DNA from: an uncultured Chryseobacterium sp.
GTDB lineage: Bacteria; Bacteroidota; Bacteroidia; Flavobacteriales; Weeksellaceae
Assembly (NCBI GenBank): GCA_913777465.1
Contig: CAJYRQ010000035.1
Coordinates: forward strand, 31,098-95,097
Length of the DNA stretch: 64,000 nt
Direction: 5' to 3'
Positions 50,170 through 62,300 of the stretch are shown piece by piece (position 1 is the first letter of the stretch; the number at the start of each line of letters is the position of its first letter). A program made the position numbers and the translations under genes. The notes below the pieces were generated by a model. It was not told where the DNA came from. It saw only the letters and a program-made list of their open reading frames with translations, and did no database searches.

Positions 50170-53100
50170 TTAAATGTTTGGCCTGATGATAAAAGTTCCC
50201 TGCATAATCATTCCGTCGGTTCCGTCCGAAGAAATTCCGCCGATATCCGACCAGGTTTCTTTTTTGTAAATGGTTAAAATTTTCTCCTGTGTGCTGTACA
50301 TGTTCGATGTATTCTGCGCCACCAGCTTGAAGTGGTGATACAGCACATTTCCTTCAGCATCTTTAATAGGCATCGGATCCATTCCCAATTGATCCAGCGG
50401 CAGATAGAATTCATTCCCCGTAAGGTCAAAGGTTTCCTGAAGCACCCAGGATTCTGCACCGGTAGCCGCATTTGTTTCTGATAAATACAAGTTGGCTTTT
50501 GAGGTATCTTTAGCATCGGTATGGATTCTGGCCATCTCTTTCCAGTTACCCTGGTTACTCATTTTATACAGGCTGTACTTTCCTTTGTAACACACCTGCT
50601 GCCATGATAAAATCACCCAATTGATGGTATCAGAATCTTCAGGCACCGGTTCGGAATGATACTTCAGTTCAGGGGTCGGCGGATTATAATTTTCTACCAA
50701 TGTACTCACGACAACCTTCGAAGGCATGGATGGCGCTTCTTCCACCACTACTTTTGAAGCAGGAGGAGATATGTTATAATCTGTTGTAGAATATTCCACT
50801 TTCCGGGTTACCACAACACGGTAAAACAAAAGATCTCCGTAAGGCTTATCCGCTAAGTCCTCAAACTCATCATACACTACCCAGTTATCGGATGCCGCAT
50901 CAGTCTCCAGATCGGCTACATCTACCGTTTTAATATGCTGCATACTCAAAATTGAATCTGCATCCAGCTTATTGGTAGCGCGGTAAAGCGATACTTTGGT
51001 GATTTTCTGTACTTCCGGATAAGGATTGACTTCCACTTTCACTTTTGCCGTAATTCCCAGGGTTGCATTATCAACCACCGGTAAAAGACTGGCAATCTTA
51101 GGCGGTTCTGCCGGATTGGTATTCACCAGCTTGATCGGCCCTAGAAATGTACTGAATTCTCCCATCTGCATCTGGTTTCCAAACTCCCTTGCCCCGTAAA
51201 AATAGAAGTTGTCTGAAGCTCCGTCCAGCGTAAAGTCGGTAAACAGGGTGGAATGTTTCGGCACGGAACTGTATACCGCTGCCATCGGAGCCATATCGAA
51301 ATCGGCATGGGTAACCGGTAAGAGGTATCCTGAAGCATCCCGGATATTCTGTTTCTTATTCTTCGGACGATGGCCGGCAGGATCGGAGAAACTCATATTT
51401 TTGATATGCTGATAGATCATCGGAACCTCCGTTAAGGGAAGGAAACAGTTGAAGATTCTTTCTTTGATGAAGTGCCCTAACCTTAATTCATCAGACTTGT
51501 TCGGAATTGCATGAATGACAATATGATTCAGGGGATAAGTCCGGTTTTTCCATGCCGTTTCATCCAACAACGGATTTTGTGCCGTACTTAAACTGAAATA
51601 ACGGTTATGTTCTTTAACAAAAGCATTGATGGCTTTCAGGAAATCTTCACTATCCGGAATCGGCATCGTGAATTTTTTCGGTCCCACATCAGGAAGTTCC
51701 ATATATGTTGTACTTCCGGCATTGGTCAGCATATCAAAATCCATAAAGTTGGTCCACCGGTTGTTGAAAAAGACTTCATCCATCCCGCCCAATTCGTTCA
51801 GGCTATTTTTAATCATCTCAATCGTGGATGGCTTATATAAAGCAGCCATCAGTAGAGTATTATTTGCCCTGAAAAACTGTACGGAATAAGGCTTGTGAGC
51901 GTATTCGGTGATAAAACTGTAGGTCGATTTCCCGAATTTATCCGGTCTGGTGGCATATTTCGATCCTGTAGGCTGCTTCGGCTGTTTCGGCTCAACAATT
52001 TTGTTCGCAAACATAACGGCAGGAACCCCGAATTTCGATTTATATTTTGCGCCCTGCATATCCAAGGTATCGTTATCTACACTTCGTAAACCGAAAATAG
52101 AATATCTTACATCTTCGTTGTCTCCCGGCAGGATGGCATCCTGCGTGAGGTTGTTGGCTACATTCTTATACAGATATACTTTGTAGGAAGGGTAATAATT
52201 TAGCTGAAGTGATGTCCCCAAAACAGGATCCGTAGGTTTGGCAGGAAGTGTTTGACCTCCCAACACGTGAAATATAGGCTCATGACTGCTATTTTCTTCA
52301 ATAATGAAATTGTTATCATAGATATACAGGACCAGGTCATTATTGGTTCCGATATTTTCAGTTCTTACTACTTTGAATACGGATCTGGATTCTACAGGAT
52401 TGCCATTGTTGTAGTCTTCATTTGTAAACATTCTTACAATACCGTTCTGCCATTCTACCCCCGCATTATCCTGTATATGCTTTGCCATTTTGAATCCGGG
52501 GAACGTAATCTTATAAACCCCTTTGTGTACATAAGGCCCCGCCGGATAATCGATCATGTCTCCCTGGCTGTTCTGATATACGGTGAGCTTTTCAAAATAC
52601 TTTTCTACGGTAGCCTGTTTCCAGAACCCTCTGCTTTTTTCAAGGTACCGCTGGGTTTCTCCGTTAGACGAAGGGGTTTCGATAACTTCTCTATGAACAG
52701 TCCAGTCATTGGTTCCGATTTTTACCTTCAGTGAATTCGGATTTTTTATACCCCAGGTTGAGGTATTCTGCATGTTTTCCGTTACGCTGAAAAGTCCTTC
52801 CGTAGCGGGATTAATGACAGGAAGGGTCAAGCTGGCCTGGTCAATCAGAGGAGTGGTTCCCGCAATGATGGCTGCACTGGCCGCTTTTTTAAAGACGGTG
52901 AAGTGAAGACCTGTTGAGGTCTGGTCTATCCCGTTGATGATATAGCTGTCCCCATCCATCAGGAAGATCCCTCCGATATAATCGCTTGCCGTTGTTCCGG
53001 CAGGAATTTCGGATTTATACGTCTGTACCTGAATAGAAGGCTGTGTTACCCCGGCGTTTGCTGCTCCTGAACCCGGAACTACATAGTCTTTGGTTTTGAT

Positions 53101-56100
53101 GATCGCCATCAGCTGGTTGGCATGCTGAACTACATCATAAGCTTTAGCCGAAATAATTTTAGGCGTATAATTCCTGTAAAAAATTTCTACTTCATCCGCA
53201 AATACTTCTTTATTATCCGGGAATAAACTTTCTGGATCCTGCTGATAGACCGTATTTGAAATTACGGAATCAAACGGAATGGAATATCCGATCATATCCT
53301 GGTAGATATGGTAATCATAGGTAAGCCTTACCAAAGTTTTATCCTCATTATTCGGTATCGCATTTAAACGCAGCTGCTCGTTTTGAGTGGTAAACGTTAA
53401 AGGAATTTCTTTCTGAATATTAAATACATTGGTTCCGGAAGGCGGCAACAGCCTGTTGGCCGGTTTGATATCCGTCTCAATAGACAATTCTTTTTCCCCG
53501 TATTGTGCTCTTGAGAACCAGTTGATCCCATATCCTTTATAGAAATACGTCCCGCTTTTATCCTGCCGGTGCATATACAGCGGAGCGTAGGTAGAAGGAA
53601 TCTGGATCGGTAAGGTTTCCGAAGAATTATCCGTGTTAAAATACTGGGTATCATGACAAAGCTCAGGTTTAACCCAAATATACGTATCCGCTTCGCCAGG
53701 TTTTACCAGCCTGTGCTCAAGACCGGCATAAACGGGATTGGTAAATGAAGAGGCGTCAAAAGCATAGCTGGAATCAAAAAACGCAGGATTCACCTGAAAA
53801 TCCGGAATCTGGATGTTATAAAGGCTGACATACCTGTATTTTCCGTCATGGGAATATCCCTCACTATTATAAAGGCCTGCCGAATTCGGGTTGTTCCCTT
53901 CCATCCCTTTGGAAATCTTCAGGAGATCTACCGGAAGGGATAATCTTTCGATCTGCGTAGATACCGGCAATGACATGGACAATAACTGGTAGGTCTTATC
54001 CGAAGAATTGATATCCAGATCTCTGTTGGTGTGATATTCTGCAATGTAAATAAATTCACTGCTCATAACATCATTGTTGATATCAAGATGCCCAAGCCCC
54101 AGCATCCTCGCCACGTGATAATCCAGTGCGGCAATATTTAAAATATCAAGGTTAGACACTTCTGTCTGACCATCCTGTACAGGATCTGTGGTAATGGTAA
54201 CTGACGGATCATTCTGTGCAGCACCGAAATTCAGATTAAGCGTTTCATTAGCCTTAGGATTTGGTTGTGCATTACTCAGACTGATGTATTTATTCACTAC
54301 AGTCTTTATATCTCTGTCTAAAGGCCCCTGGGAAGTATGTTCCCATTTGTCTTTATAATTTTTAGTATTAACAAATGCACCATCGTTATAACGCAGCCAT
54401 GCTCCGTGTACCGGATTGGAATCCGGAAGAGGATCCAGCCTGGTAAAGGCTTCGGAACTATCTGCGGTTAAAGCGAATTCCCCCAACGATTTCCATGCCT
54501 GTGCCTGGTTGCGGCTGATGATGAAATCCGAATAAAATTCAAAATCAATCATCGATACAAGGCAGCTGTTGGCTTTGAAACGTAAGGTCTTACCGTTTTC
54601 CGCGTTGAAATAATTGGCGTTCACTCCGGTGCCGTACAATTCTTTTCTGTAAGTAAGGTTCTGCTGCGTCACAGAAGTGTTCTCCGCTACCGACAATGCT
54701 TCCAGCTGCAGACCCGAATAAGACTGCCCGTTGTTTATCTTTAATGAAGCTGCAAAGAAAAGATCGGTCTTACACTGCACCTCAATTAGCTCATTTCCGT
54801 ATTTTTCAATAAACTGCAAAGGATTGGTAAGTGGATTAACCGCCTGTCTCACCTGGGTATAGACGTTTTTATTTTTAAAATAAACGTAGATCAGCCGTGT
54901 ATTGTTGTTGAACTTATACACCCACATTTTCTGATTGTCATCAACCAACTGCGGAGCTACCGAAAAATCTAACGAAAAGACTGATTTTACATAGGGCGTT
55001 CTGTATACTTTAACGAAATCTTCCGGTTTGTTAAAGTTGTAGGAGTTAGAGGCTGCATTTCCTTTAGGCAAATGGTTTTCGCCCAGCTTTCCTCCGAAAC
55101 TCCATCTCAAATGAATTCCTTTCGTACTGTCTGCCCCGGTAGAACCTGCTGCCTGAAGATAAAAACCGGGTGTCTGAAGACCCGAGAAGTCATCAAAGGC
55201 AATAGCCGATCCACCGGTTTCGCAGACATCATCATTGCTGTATGACAAATCAGTATAAAGGGATTTAGCCACAAACTCTTTATAAGTAGTATTTACAGCA
55301 TTGAAACCGGTCGATAGTATCATCTGTTCAAAAACGCTTGGTCTCCAGACCTCAAGGTTAGACGTTTTACAATTATCGAACTGGGTTCCTAAAAATCCCG
55401 AGAATTGTCTTTCACCTACTGCTCCGTGAAGCAATGCCTGGTCATTAATCATCTGATCGATAGAAAGTGTGGAAACATCCATCTTTTTTATTGCCTGATG
55501 TACAAAGTTATAATCAGATTTTACAATTTCATTATCACTGTTAAAGATCAAAAAATATTGTGATCCGAAAACATATTTTGGATTTTTGTTGGTGTTTTCC
55601 TTGTAAGAATACCCATAGCTCTCATTAGGAAACATCAGTGCAGGTCTTCCATTCCATATCCCGGAAACAAGGAGTTTATTATTGGCGTAATAAATACCGT
55701 CCAGCGATATGGCAGTACTTCCGTCGGGCGAATAAATATATTTCGCATCGGTGATATTCAGGTTAATATCCGTAGAAATTGTAGTGCCTATCGTCTGACC
55801 CCGCTGGTTATGATTTCCGCAGATCGTCAGTATTCTTCCGGACACAACAGCCCCGGACACTTCAAAAGGACCTGTTACCTTGGGAGCAATTTCCTTTTTT
55901 ACCAGTACGGTACCCGCTTCATTCACAGCCATCATAAAAGATTTGGCCAGCCGGGCATCGTAGTATACGATAAATGCTCGGTCATCATATTTTGCGGCGT
56001 ACAAACGCCCCCTGACTGATGCGTCAGGGAAACTTTTGTACCATTTTACTTCTCCGCCGGCCGTGATGAGCATCAGAAAAGGAATTACCGAATTTTCAAA

Positions 56101-56334
56101 TCCGAGAACCATGTAATCGCTTTTATGCGGCATGATCTTGATGAAATTAATCTGTCGGTCTTTGAAACTGTAGATTTTATTCCATACCAGGCCACCGTTT
56201 TCATTGAGCACCGTAATTAGTCCGGAACTAAAGTCACCACCGCCTACGTTAAATATATTTCCATTGTGGTGAAAGGTAAAATTAACTCTTGCACCGGAAA
56301 TATCTGTGTAATTATGATATTTGAAAAAACTCAT
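50170..56334 (-). CDS. Giant multidomain protein, 2054 aa, unknown function
   Basis: No signal peptide or transmembrane helix is visible. Residues 1-300 repeat short beta motifs ending in aspartate/glycine turns (VFGSQYFLIFNSDNEIV, NKLLVSGIWNGRPALMF), suggesting a beta-propeller. Around residue 735 is ALDYHVARMLGLGHLDI, a helix reminiscent of but not equal to a metzincin motif. Residues 800-1500 are beta-rich with many YRYVSLYNIQIPDF-type strands. The C-terminal third has fibronectin-III-like strands (VEVNPYPEVQKITKVSLYRAT; TPELKYHSEPVPEDSDTINWVILSWQQV). It lies 11-14 bp from its operon neighbours. I do not recognise an established family. It might be a surface-binding or injected effector scaffold. 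Confidence 0.6.
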   Translation of the reverse strand: MSFFKYHNYTDISGARVNFTFHHNGNIFNVGGGDFSSGLITVLNENGGLVWNKIYSFKDRQINFIKIMPHKSDYMVLGFENSVIPFLMLITAGGEVKWYKSFPDASVRGRLYAAKYDDRAFIVYYDARLAKSFMMAVNEAGTVLVKKEIAPKVTGPFEVSGAVVSGRILTICGNHNQRGQTIGTTISTDINLNITDAKYIYSPDGSTAISLDGIYYANNKLLVSGIWNGRPALMFPNESYGYSYKENTNKNPKYVFGSQYFLIFNSDNEIVKSDYNFVHQAIKKMDVSTLSIDQMINDQALLHGAVGERQFSGFLGTQFDNCKTSNLEVWRPSVFEQMILSTGFNAVNTTYKEFVAKSLYTDLSYSNDDVCETGGSAIAFDDFSGLQTPGFYLQAAGSTGADSTKGIHLRWSFGGKLGENHLPKGNAASNSYNFNKPEDFVKVYRTPYVKSVFSLDFSVAPQLVDDNQKMWVYKFNNNTRLIYVYFKNKNVYTQVRQAVNPLTNPLQFIEKYGNELIEVQCKTDLFFAASLKINNGQSYSGLQLEALSVAENTSVTQQNLTYRKELYGTGVNANYFNAENGKTLRFKANSCLVSMIDFEFYSDFIISRNQAQAWKSLGEFALTADSSEAFTRLDPLPDSNPVHGAWLRYNDGAFVNTKNYKDKWEHTSQGPLDRDIKTVVNKYISLSNAQPNPKANETLNLNFGAAQNDPSVTITTDPVQDGQTEVSNLDILNIAALDYHVARMLGLGHLDINNDVMSSEFIYIAEYHTNRDLDINSSDKTYQLLSMSLPVSTQIERLSLPVDLLKISKGMEGNNPNSAGLYNSEGYSHDGKYRYVSLYNIQIPDFQVNPAFFDSSYAFDASSFTNPVYAGLEHRLVKPGEADTYIWVKPELCHDTQYFNTDNSSETLPIQIPSTYAPLYMHRQDKSGTYFYKGYGINWFSRAQYGEKELSIETDIKPANRLLPPSGTNVFNIQKEIPLTFTTQNEQLRLNAIPNNEDKTLVRLTYDYHIYQDMIGYSIPFDSVISNTVYQQDPESLFPDNKEVFADEVEIFYRNYTPKIISAKAYDVVQHANQLMAIIKTKDYVVPGSGAANAGVTQPSIQVQTYKSEIPAGTTASDYIGGIFLMDGDSYIINGIDQTSTGLHFTVFKKAASAAIIAGTTPLIDQASLTLPVINPATEGLFSVTENMQNTSTWGIKNPNSLKVKIGTNDWTVHREVIETPSSNGETQRYLEKSRGFWKQATVEKYFEKLTVYQNSQGDMIDYPAGPYVHKGVYKITFPGFKMAKHIQDNAGVEWQNGIVRMFTNEDYNNGNPVESRSVFKVVRTENIGTNNDLVLYIYDNNFIIEENSSHEPIFHVLGGQTLPAKPTDPVLGTSLQLNYYPSYKVYLYKNVANNLTQDAILPGDNEDVRYSIFGLRSVDNDTLDMQGAKYKSKFGVPAVMFANKIVEPKQPKQPTGSKYATRPDKFGKSTYSFITEYAHKPYSVQFFRANNTLLMAALYKPSTIEMIKNSLNELGGMDEVFFNNRWTNFMDFDMLTNAGSTTYMELPDVGPKKFTMPIPDSEDFLKAINAFVKEHNRYFSLSTAQNPLLDETAWKNRTYPLNHIVIHAIPNKSDELRLGHFIKERIFNCFLPLTEVPMIYQHIKNMSFSDPAGHRPKNKKQNIRDASGYLLPVTHADFDMAPMAAVYSSVPKHSTLFTDFTLDGASDNFYFYGAREFGNQMQMGEFSTFLGPIKLVNTNPAEPPKIASLLPVVDNATLGITAKVKVEVNPYPEVQKITKVSLYRATNKLDADSILSMQHIKTVDVADLETDAASDNWVVYDEFEDLADKPYGDLLFYRVVVTRKVEYSTTDYNISPPASKVVVEEAPSMPSKVVVSTLVENYNPPTPELKYHSEPVPEDSDTINWVILSWQQVCYKGKYSLYKMSNQGNWKEMARIHTDAKDTSKANLYLSETNAATGAESWVLQETFDLTGNEFYLPLDQLGMDPMPIKDAEGNVLYHHFKLVAQNTSNMYSTQEKILTIYKKETWSDIGGISSDGTDGMIMQGTFIIRPNI

Positions 56335-56348
56335 TTTTAATTTTAATT

Positions 56349-59300
56349 TTATAGTTGAATTTCATTTACTGTAACGGCAGATTTTTCTACGTATGCCGTT
56401 CCGTTCCAGGCTTTGTACCTGAACCTGCAGTTTAGTTTTGAATTGATGATCTTTTTGCTTTGATGCATCACCAGGATCTGTGAATAGTCTTTTGAATAAA
56501 GAACTTTAAATTCATCGTTAGGATTTCCGTTTTGGCTGAGAACCTCGAAGCAGTCTGACATATGGGTCAGTGGAATCTTCGGATCATTGAAAGGTTCCGG
56601 GTTCCTGATCAGTAACGCCACAACATTTTCCGTCGCATGATCCACGATCTTTACAAATTCCGTATTGTTAGGCGGATCCAATGGTTTAAGACCCACTACG
56701 CCTTCCAATGCCCTGTCGAAAACTTCGGAATAGGTATTGGCCAGGCTTTTCAGATGGTCATTTTCAGGACCTTTGGATACCAGTGTATACAGATCATTCA
56801 GCTTTTGTTGATTAAAATCCGTACGGATCCCATAAACCGCATTTCTTTCTGCTACCACAACCTGATGGTCATCATATTCCTTAAGCTTATAACTTTCCAC
56901 CTGTTCCTTAAAGTTCTTATATCTGGATGTTTTAAACACAAATTCATGTACCGGAGGATTTTCATTATACGTTACTTCCGGTGATATCGGCCATGATGCA
57001 AAACCATTGTCTCCATTCGCATCGAACGCATTGGATATGATAGCGGTATACAGCTTTTCCGGATTCAAGTTGTCCAGCACGACAGAATAGCTGTTGGATT
57101 TAGGTTTTACAGCCTGGCCCAATGTGATGTTACATGTTAAGCTGCTGTTTGCAGAATTTACATAGTTTACGTAATTCATCATCTGCTGGATTCCCAAAGG
57201 CATATTCGGATCAGTATCCGACACCCATGAAGTAATGGTCTCAGGTACGGTTGCATGCGTCCAGTGTTCCGGCAGAGGATACGGAATAATCACATCCGTC
57301 ACCGGGTCTTTGATGATGATATTCATTTCTCCTTCCATAAGATCAAGCCCCTGGCCTTCTTCCCATTTTTTCAGCATATTGTAGACATAAGGCTTGTTGA
57401 AAAACAATTGGATTTTGCATTCTTCATGACCGTAGAATAATGGCTTCGACATCAGCAAATCCCCATCTGCATTGGGATAGGATTTTTTCATATCGATATA
57501 TGATTTAAGGGAAGTAATCGGATACTCTTCTTTCTTTTTCTTCTTCGGAGGAGTTATAGGAACTCCTTTCTCGTCCCGTACCCAATCGATATAATCCGGA
57601 TTTTTCTGTTCGAAATGCCCGATAGGCCCGGCCGTTTTGAAGGTGAAATAATAATTGAAGTCATGCGGGGTATCCCCGTTTACGTTATCCCTGGTTTTCA
57701 CATGGATACAGTAAGCACTGTTCGGTCTCCAGATCGGCTGCACGACTTTGGACATGGCATCCTGCATCAGCTGCATATCCTGCTGAACGGCTGCCTGCGC
57801 CGGAATGGTCTGCTGGTACTCATAATCAGTCACCGTCATCCAGGAAACCTGCTGAAGCATGGTATAACAGTTGGTTACGTAATCCACCGTATCGGTACAT
57901 CCGCAATTTCCAAGGTTATACATAATATCAAATATCATCTGAGTAATTTCCAGGGCGTCTTGCGTGGTATAATCAGTAGCATATAAGCTTTCTAGTTTTT
58001 TTATAAGATCAGTCAGATATTCTTTACCGTTCAATAGTTCATAATAAGTATGCTCTCTATCAAAATTCCTTATCTGATCTATTAATATCTGGAAACATTT
58101 CCAATTGTCATGCAACGTACCAGTAGGATTCATCGAGAGACAAGCATTAAGATCATACATGATTTCGTTAAGGAATCCACAAAGAAGATCATCTTTCTGG
58201 CAAGGTTCCGTTTTTTCATCGCATCCGCAGGCTGGAGTAAACTTGAGACCGATCGGCTTCTGAGCCACCTTGTTTACTTTAATGATTACCGCTTTATTCG
58301 TTTTCTCTTTCGGATAGTCAGAAGAATAACAGATATCAATTCCGTCCGCTTTGTCGGAAATCCTGGAAATCACAGTATTTCTTTCGATAAATGTATTGAA
58401 CGGGTTGTCCGGAAGATAAAGGAAGATCACAGAGTGGGTATTGAAATCCACATAAGGAGCAGGATTGCCGGACACGGTCTGCATATACATATTTTCGAAT
58501 TCAGTCCAGTTATTTACAACTTGGGAAAAATTGAAATTTACAATTCCTGAGCTGAATAATCCTTTATAATCATTAACGGTTTCCAGCACTTCAAAATCAA
58601 GTTGGTTGCACTGGGCCGTCGTACATCCTCCGTCTTTTAGTTTATCCAGCTGAGCAACAAGTTCATCATAAAGATCCTGGTCTGCCTGAGAAAGAACTAC
58701 GGAACTAACTTCCCCGTTTGTACTGGCGGCGGCATTGGCCCAGATCTGATCAATCTGTGCATTGATCGCATCAATCTGCGACTGGTTGGCATGATAAGGG
58801 ATAATTTCAATCTTGCTCACATATTTGTTAAGCAGGTCTGCTTCATTAAGCTCAAGCTCTGTCATCAGCTCATCTTTTGTCCTGGTGATTTCAGTAATCA
58901 GATCATAACTCTGATAGATGGCATTGGAGAATACTTCCTTATACAGCCTGATCGTTACGTTGCTTGCCCATGTGGAAAGCTTCATCTTGATCTTGGCTGA
59001 AGCTTCAGGCAGGATAATCACCATGGCGCTTCCGTTGGTAATCTTCAGGGATTTTGCAAAGTTATGAGGATTGGAAGCGTTGGAAACTATCATATAATCA
59101 TCGTCGGTCGCTGTCCCGAGGATATTGTAATATGCCCCGTTGATGAACTCATTCGGATACATTGTCGGCTGATGATAAATTGTCCCTACGGCTTTATCCA
59201 GTACATCGGAATGATGCCATACCGGCGTATGATCGGTACAGAACAATGAAGAAGCGGTGATTCCGTATTGTTCCGGAACAAACCATCCCGGCTGTCCTCC

Positions 59301-62300
59301 GTCCAGGAAAGTAAATGGCGTGGATGCCAGGATCCTGACGGTATCATATTTTTCATTGGTTTTCTGCCAGAATCCGACCTTAAAGTTATCGATGCCTGTA
59401 ATGCCATTAGCCTGTTGTTCAGACAATACCCCCCGATAAGGATTATATTCTACCCAATCATTTCCTTTAGCAATCAGGATACGTACATCTTCCAAAGAGT
59501 ACTGGTGTTTTACCTGACGGATCACGTGACCTCCCGGCTGTACTTTTTCAGGCGGTATCAGGTCGGTATATCCGCTGGCCCCGTTGGTGTGGCCACCGAT
59601 TTTTTTGTCGACCAGCACTGTCGGGATCATCCCTTTTTCGACTTTGAAATCGATATAGGTATCCAGCGGGATGTATTCCACTTCCGGACTTGTTCTTACC
59701 GTATCAGGCGTAGGAATCTGATTCCCTGTGAAGGTTTTGATTTTAAAATCTTCATTGGTAAGCATGTTTACTCCTTTCGCAGCACTTTCCAGTCTGGCAA
59801 CCTTCGGATAGTCAATTGCCGGATTGTCTGAAACATACGTGATAGGAGGAACGGCAGATGTATCCACCTCATTGTTTTTCTCCCATTTGATGGTTAAATG
59901 AATTTTAAACTTAACCTTGATAAACAGGACTTTTACTTTCAGTTCCAGCTTGAATTCGGCAAGGATCAGGAACGGTTTCACCAATTCCACTCTGAAGTAG
60001 ATGGAAATGAATAAGGAAACTTTAACAATAAAAAGATTAATTTCCGCGCCTCCTTCTACATAAATATAACCACCGACCTGAGGACGTTCGAAACTGATCT
60101 TGGTTCCCACTTCAATGGCAGCCCATACTTTCAGGATCAGTAAATTGAGGTTGAAATCCACCCTTGCGCCGGCTTCGATTCCTTTGGCGGCGATCATCAG
60201 ATACGCCTGTGCCTTGATATTCAGCGAGTCTTTTAACAAGGCTGCCGTAATCGGTTTTTCTTTTGTTCCGAAATTAATGTACCACGGCTTCTGGTTTTTA
60301 AAGAAGAATCCCATTTGCACCTCGGCTTTGATATCGATGAACGAACCGTTGTTCTTATTCAGCTGGAAGTTTCCTCCGGCACCGATTTCAAGAGAGTCAC
60401 TGCTGACAATCACGAAAGCATAGAACGGCGGTAGGCGCGGATCATCTTCTGCCAGCCCGAGACGCTCGCTGATGATGGTTAAACCGGCATCAATGGCAAA
60501 CATGCTCGGAACAGACAATAGTACCATCGCCCTTAGTGAAGCCAGACGTCCGTCCAGCGTGGCCAGGGAAGCTCCTGCCCCGATGGAGAACGGGAAGCCC
60601 ATATCTTTGGTGTGCTGCGGACCGATGAATTTATCCATATGGATTCCCCGCTCCGGATGCACATAATAATCGTACCAGCTGTCGTTATCACTCATTCCGA
60701 TGGCGCTCTTATGGGCCACATAGCGGTAGCCGAGCAGTCCCCTGAACCCAAAAATCCCAAAAGACCCGAGCGGAATCACAAACGGAAACTCTACATTGGC
60801 ATCAATGAGGAAGCCCGGATATTTAGGATCGAATGCCATTTCGGCAGAACCGTAAATTTTCATCTGCGGCAACTGGAGGGCTACTTTTCCGCGGTATTCC
60901 GTAGAAACTCCAGGTTCAGGAATTGTTAATGATCCCTTGATAATCGCTACCGCAGCTTCTGCACTGGCCGTTCCCGGTATTACCAGGTCGATTTCCAGCG
61001 TTGAGATGTGGAAGTAATGATCTCCGCTTCCTCCATGTTCATCGTTATCATTGGTATAGTAGTATTTTACCCCGTTTCCTCGTACATCGATTCCCAAAGG
61101 ATTCACATTGATTCCTCCGTCGAACCCGATGTAGTTGTAATTACGCATTACGTTACCGAACATTTTCTGCACCGTCCCGATGTGGATGGCAGAAACGCTC
61201 ATGGTAACCGGCCCGATATTCAGGTTAAGATTTACGGGAATAATCGAATTTCCGCCGCCAAGCTCAAATTTTCCGCTGGCATAATAGCGGATTGACGGAA
61301 GATCGATCCCCTGCTCACCAAACAACTTTTCTCCGAAGGATCCTGCCGGGAAGAAAATCTGTGTATCGGCTTCAATATAGAAATTGTCATCTTTCTTTCC
61401 GATTTCAATACTCTGAAGGTTGAATTTAAGAATATCAAATAGATTCATGGTAAGCCCCATCGGTAAGAAGGCTGCGGCAAGCTTAAAGTTTTCTTTGCTT
61501 TCCCATTCCCCTACTACATCAATTAATAATTCTGAAGCACCATTATCCGGTTTAAATTTTTTAATTCTAAGCGCAGCATGTAATGAAGAATGGACAACCT
61601 TACCCTGATGGAAATCAATTTCAAAATTACTGAATCCCAATTCCCAGGATTTATCGGCATCTTTCCCAAGATTGAACCATAACGTCCGTTTACTGATATC
61701 AGCAAGTTGGTTGATATCAAGGCTGCTTAAGAATTTAGTATATTCCTCCTCTTTTTGGAATGTCCTATGCTGGCCTGCTGTAGTTGTCAGCTCCAAAGGA
61801 AAAACGAATTTCAGCTGTGCGGGGGATTCCAATCCGTTGATATAACCCAGCAAAGCCGTTTTATTGGCAATGGGCTGTATGGATGCTCCATCCATGGATT
61901 GTACTTTCAGGTTGGTATAATCCAGGTTAAAGAAATTGCCGAAATAATCGACTACCTGTGTGGTGTTGCCCACTGCTGCCGTACTGTAAGTAGGACGGAT
62001 GGCAATATTTCCGGACAATCCGCCGGTACCGATCAGCAAATGGTTGGCAGAAATCCCGAGGGTCTGCCCGGTCTGCTGTTTTTTAAACCATTTTTTAGGC
62101 AGGAAGATTTCGGTATATTCCATGTAGACGCCCATGAATTCTTTGGGTCTTCCATCGGCGTCGGCTTCTGCAATGTTTTCCTTTTTGCTTAAATCGATCT
62201 TCATGTTGTGAATATCGATGGCAAAACCTGTATTCCCGATCAAGGCAGGCGAACTGGTACTGAGGGCAAGATCCATATTGTATCCGAAGCCTCTTTCGGT

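Noticed and set aside
54080-54140. Calling the 2054-aa protein a metalloprotease from YHVARMLGLGH
   Set aside because: The motif lacks the HExxH glutamate, so no protease call was made.
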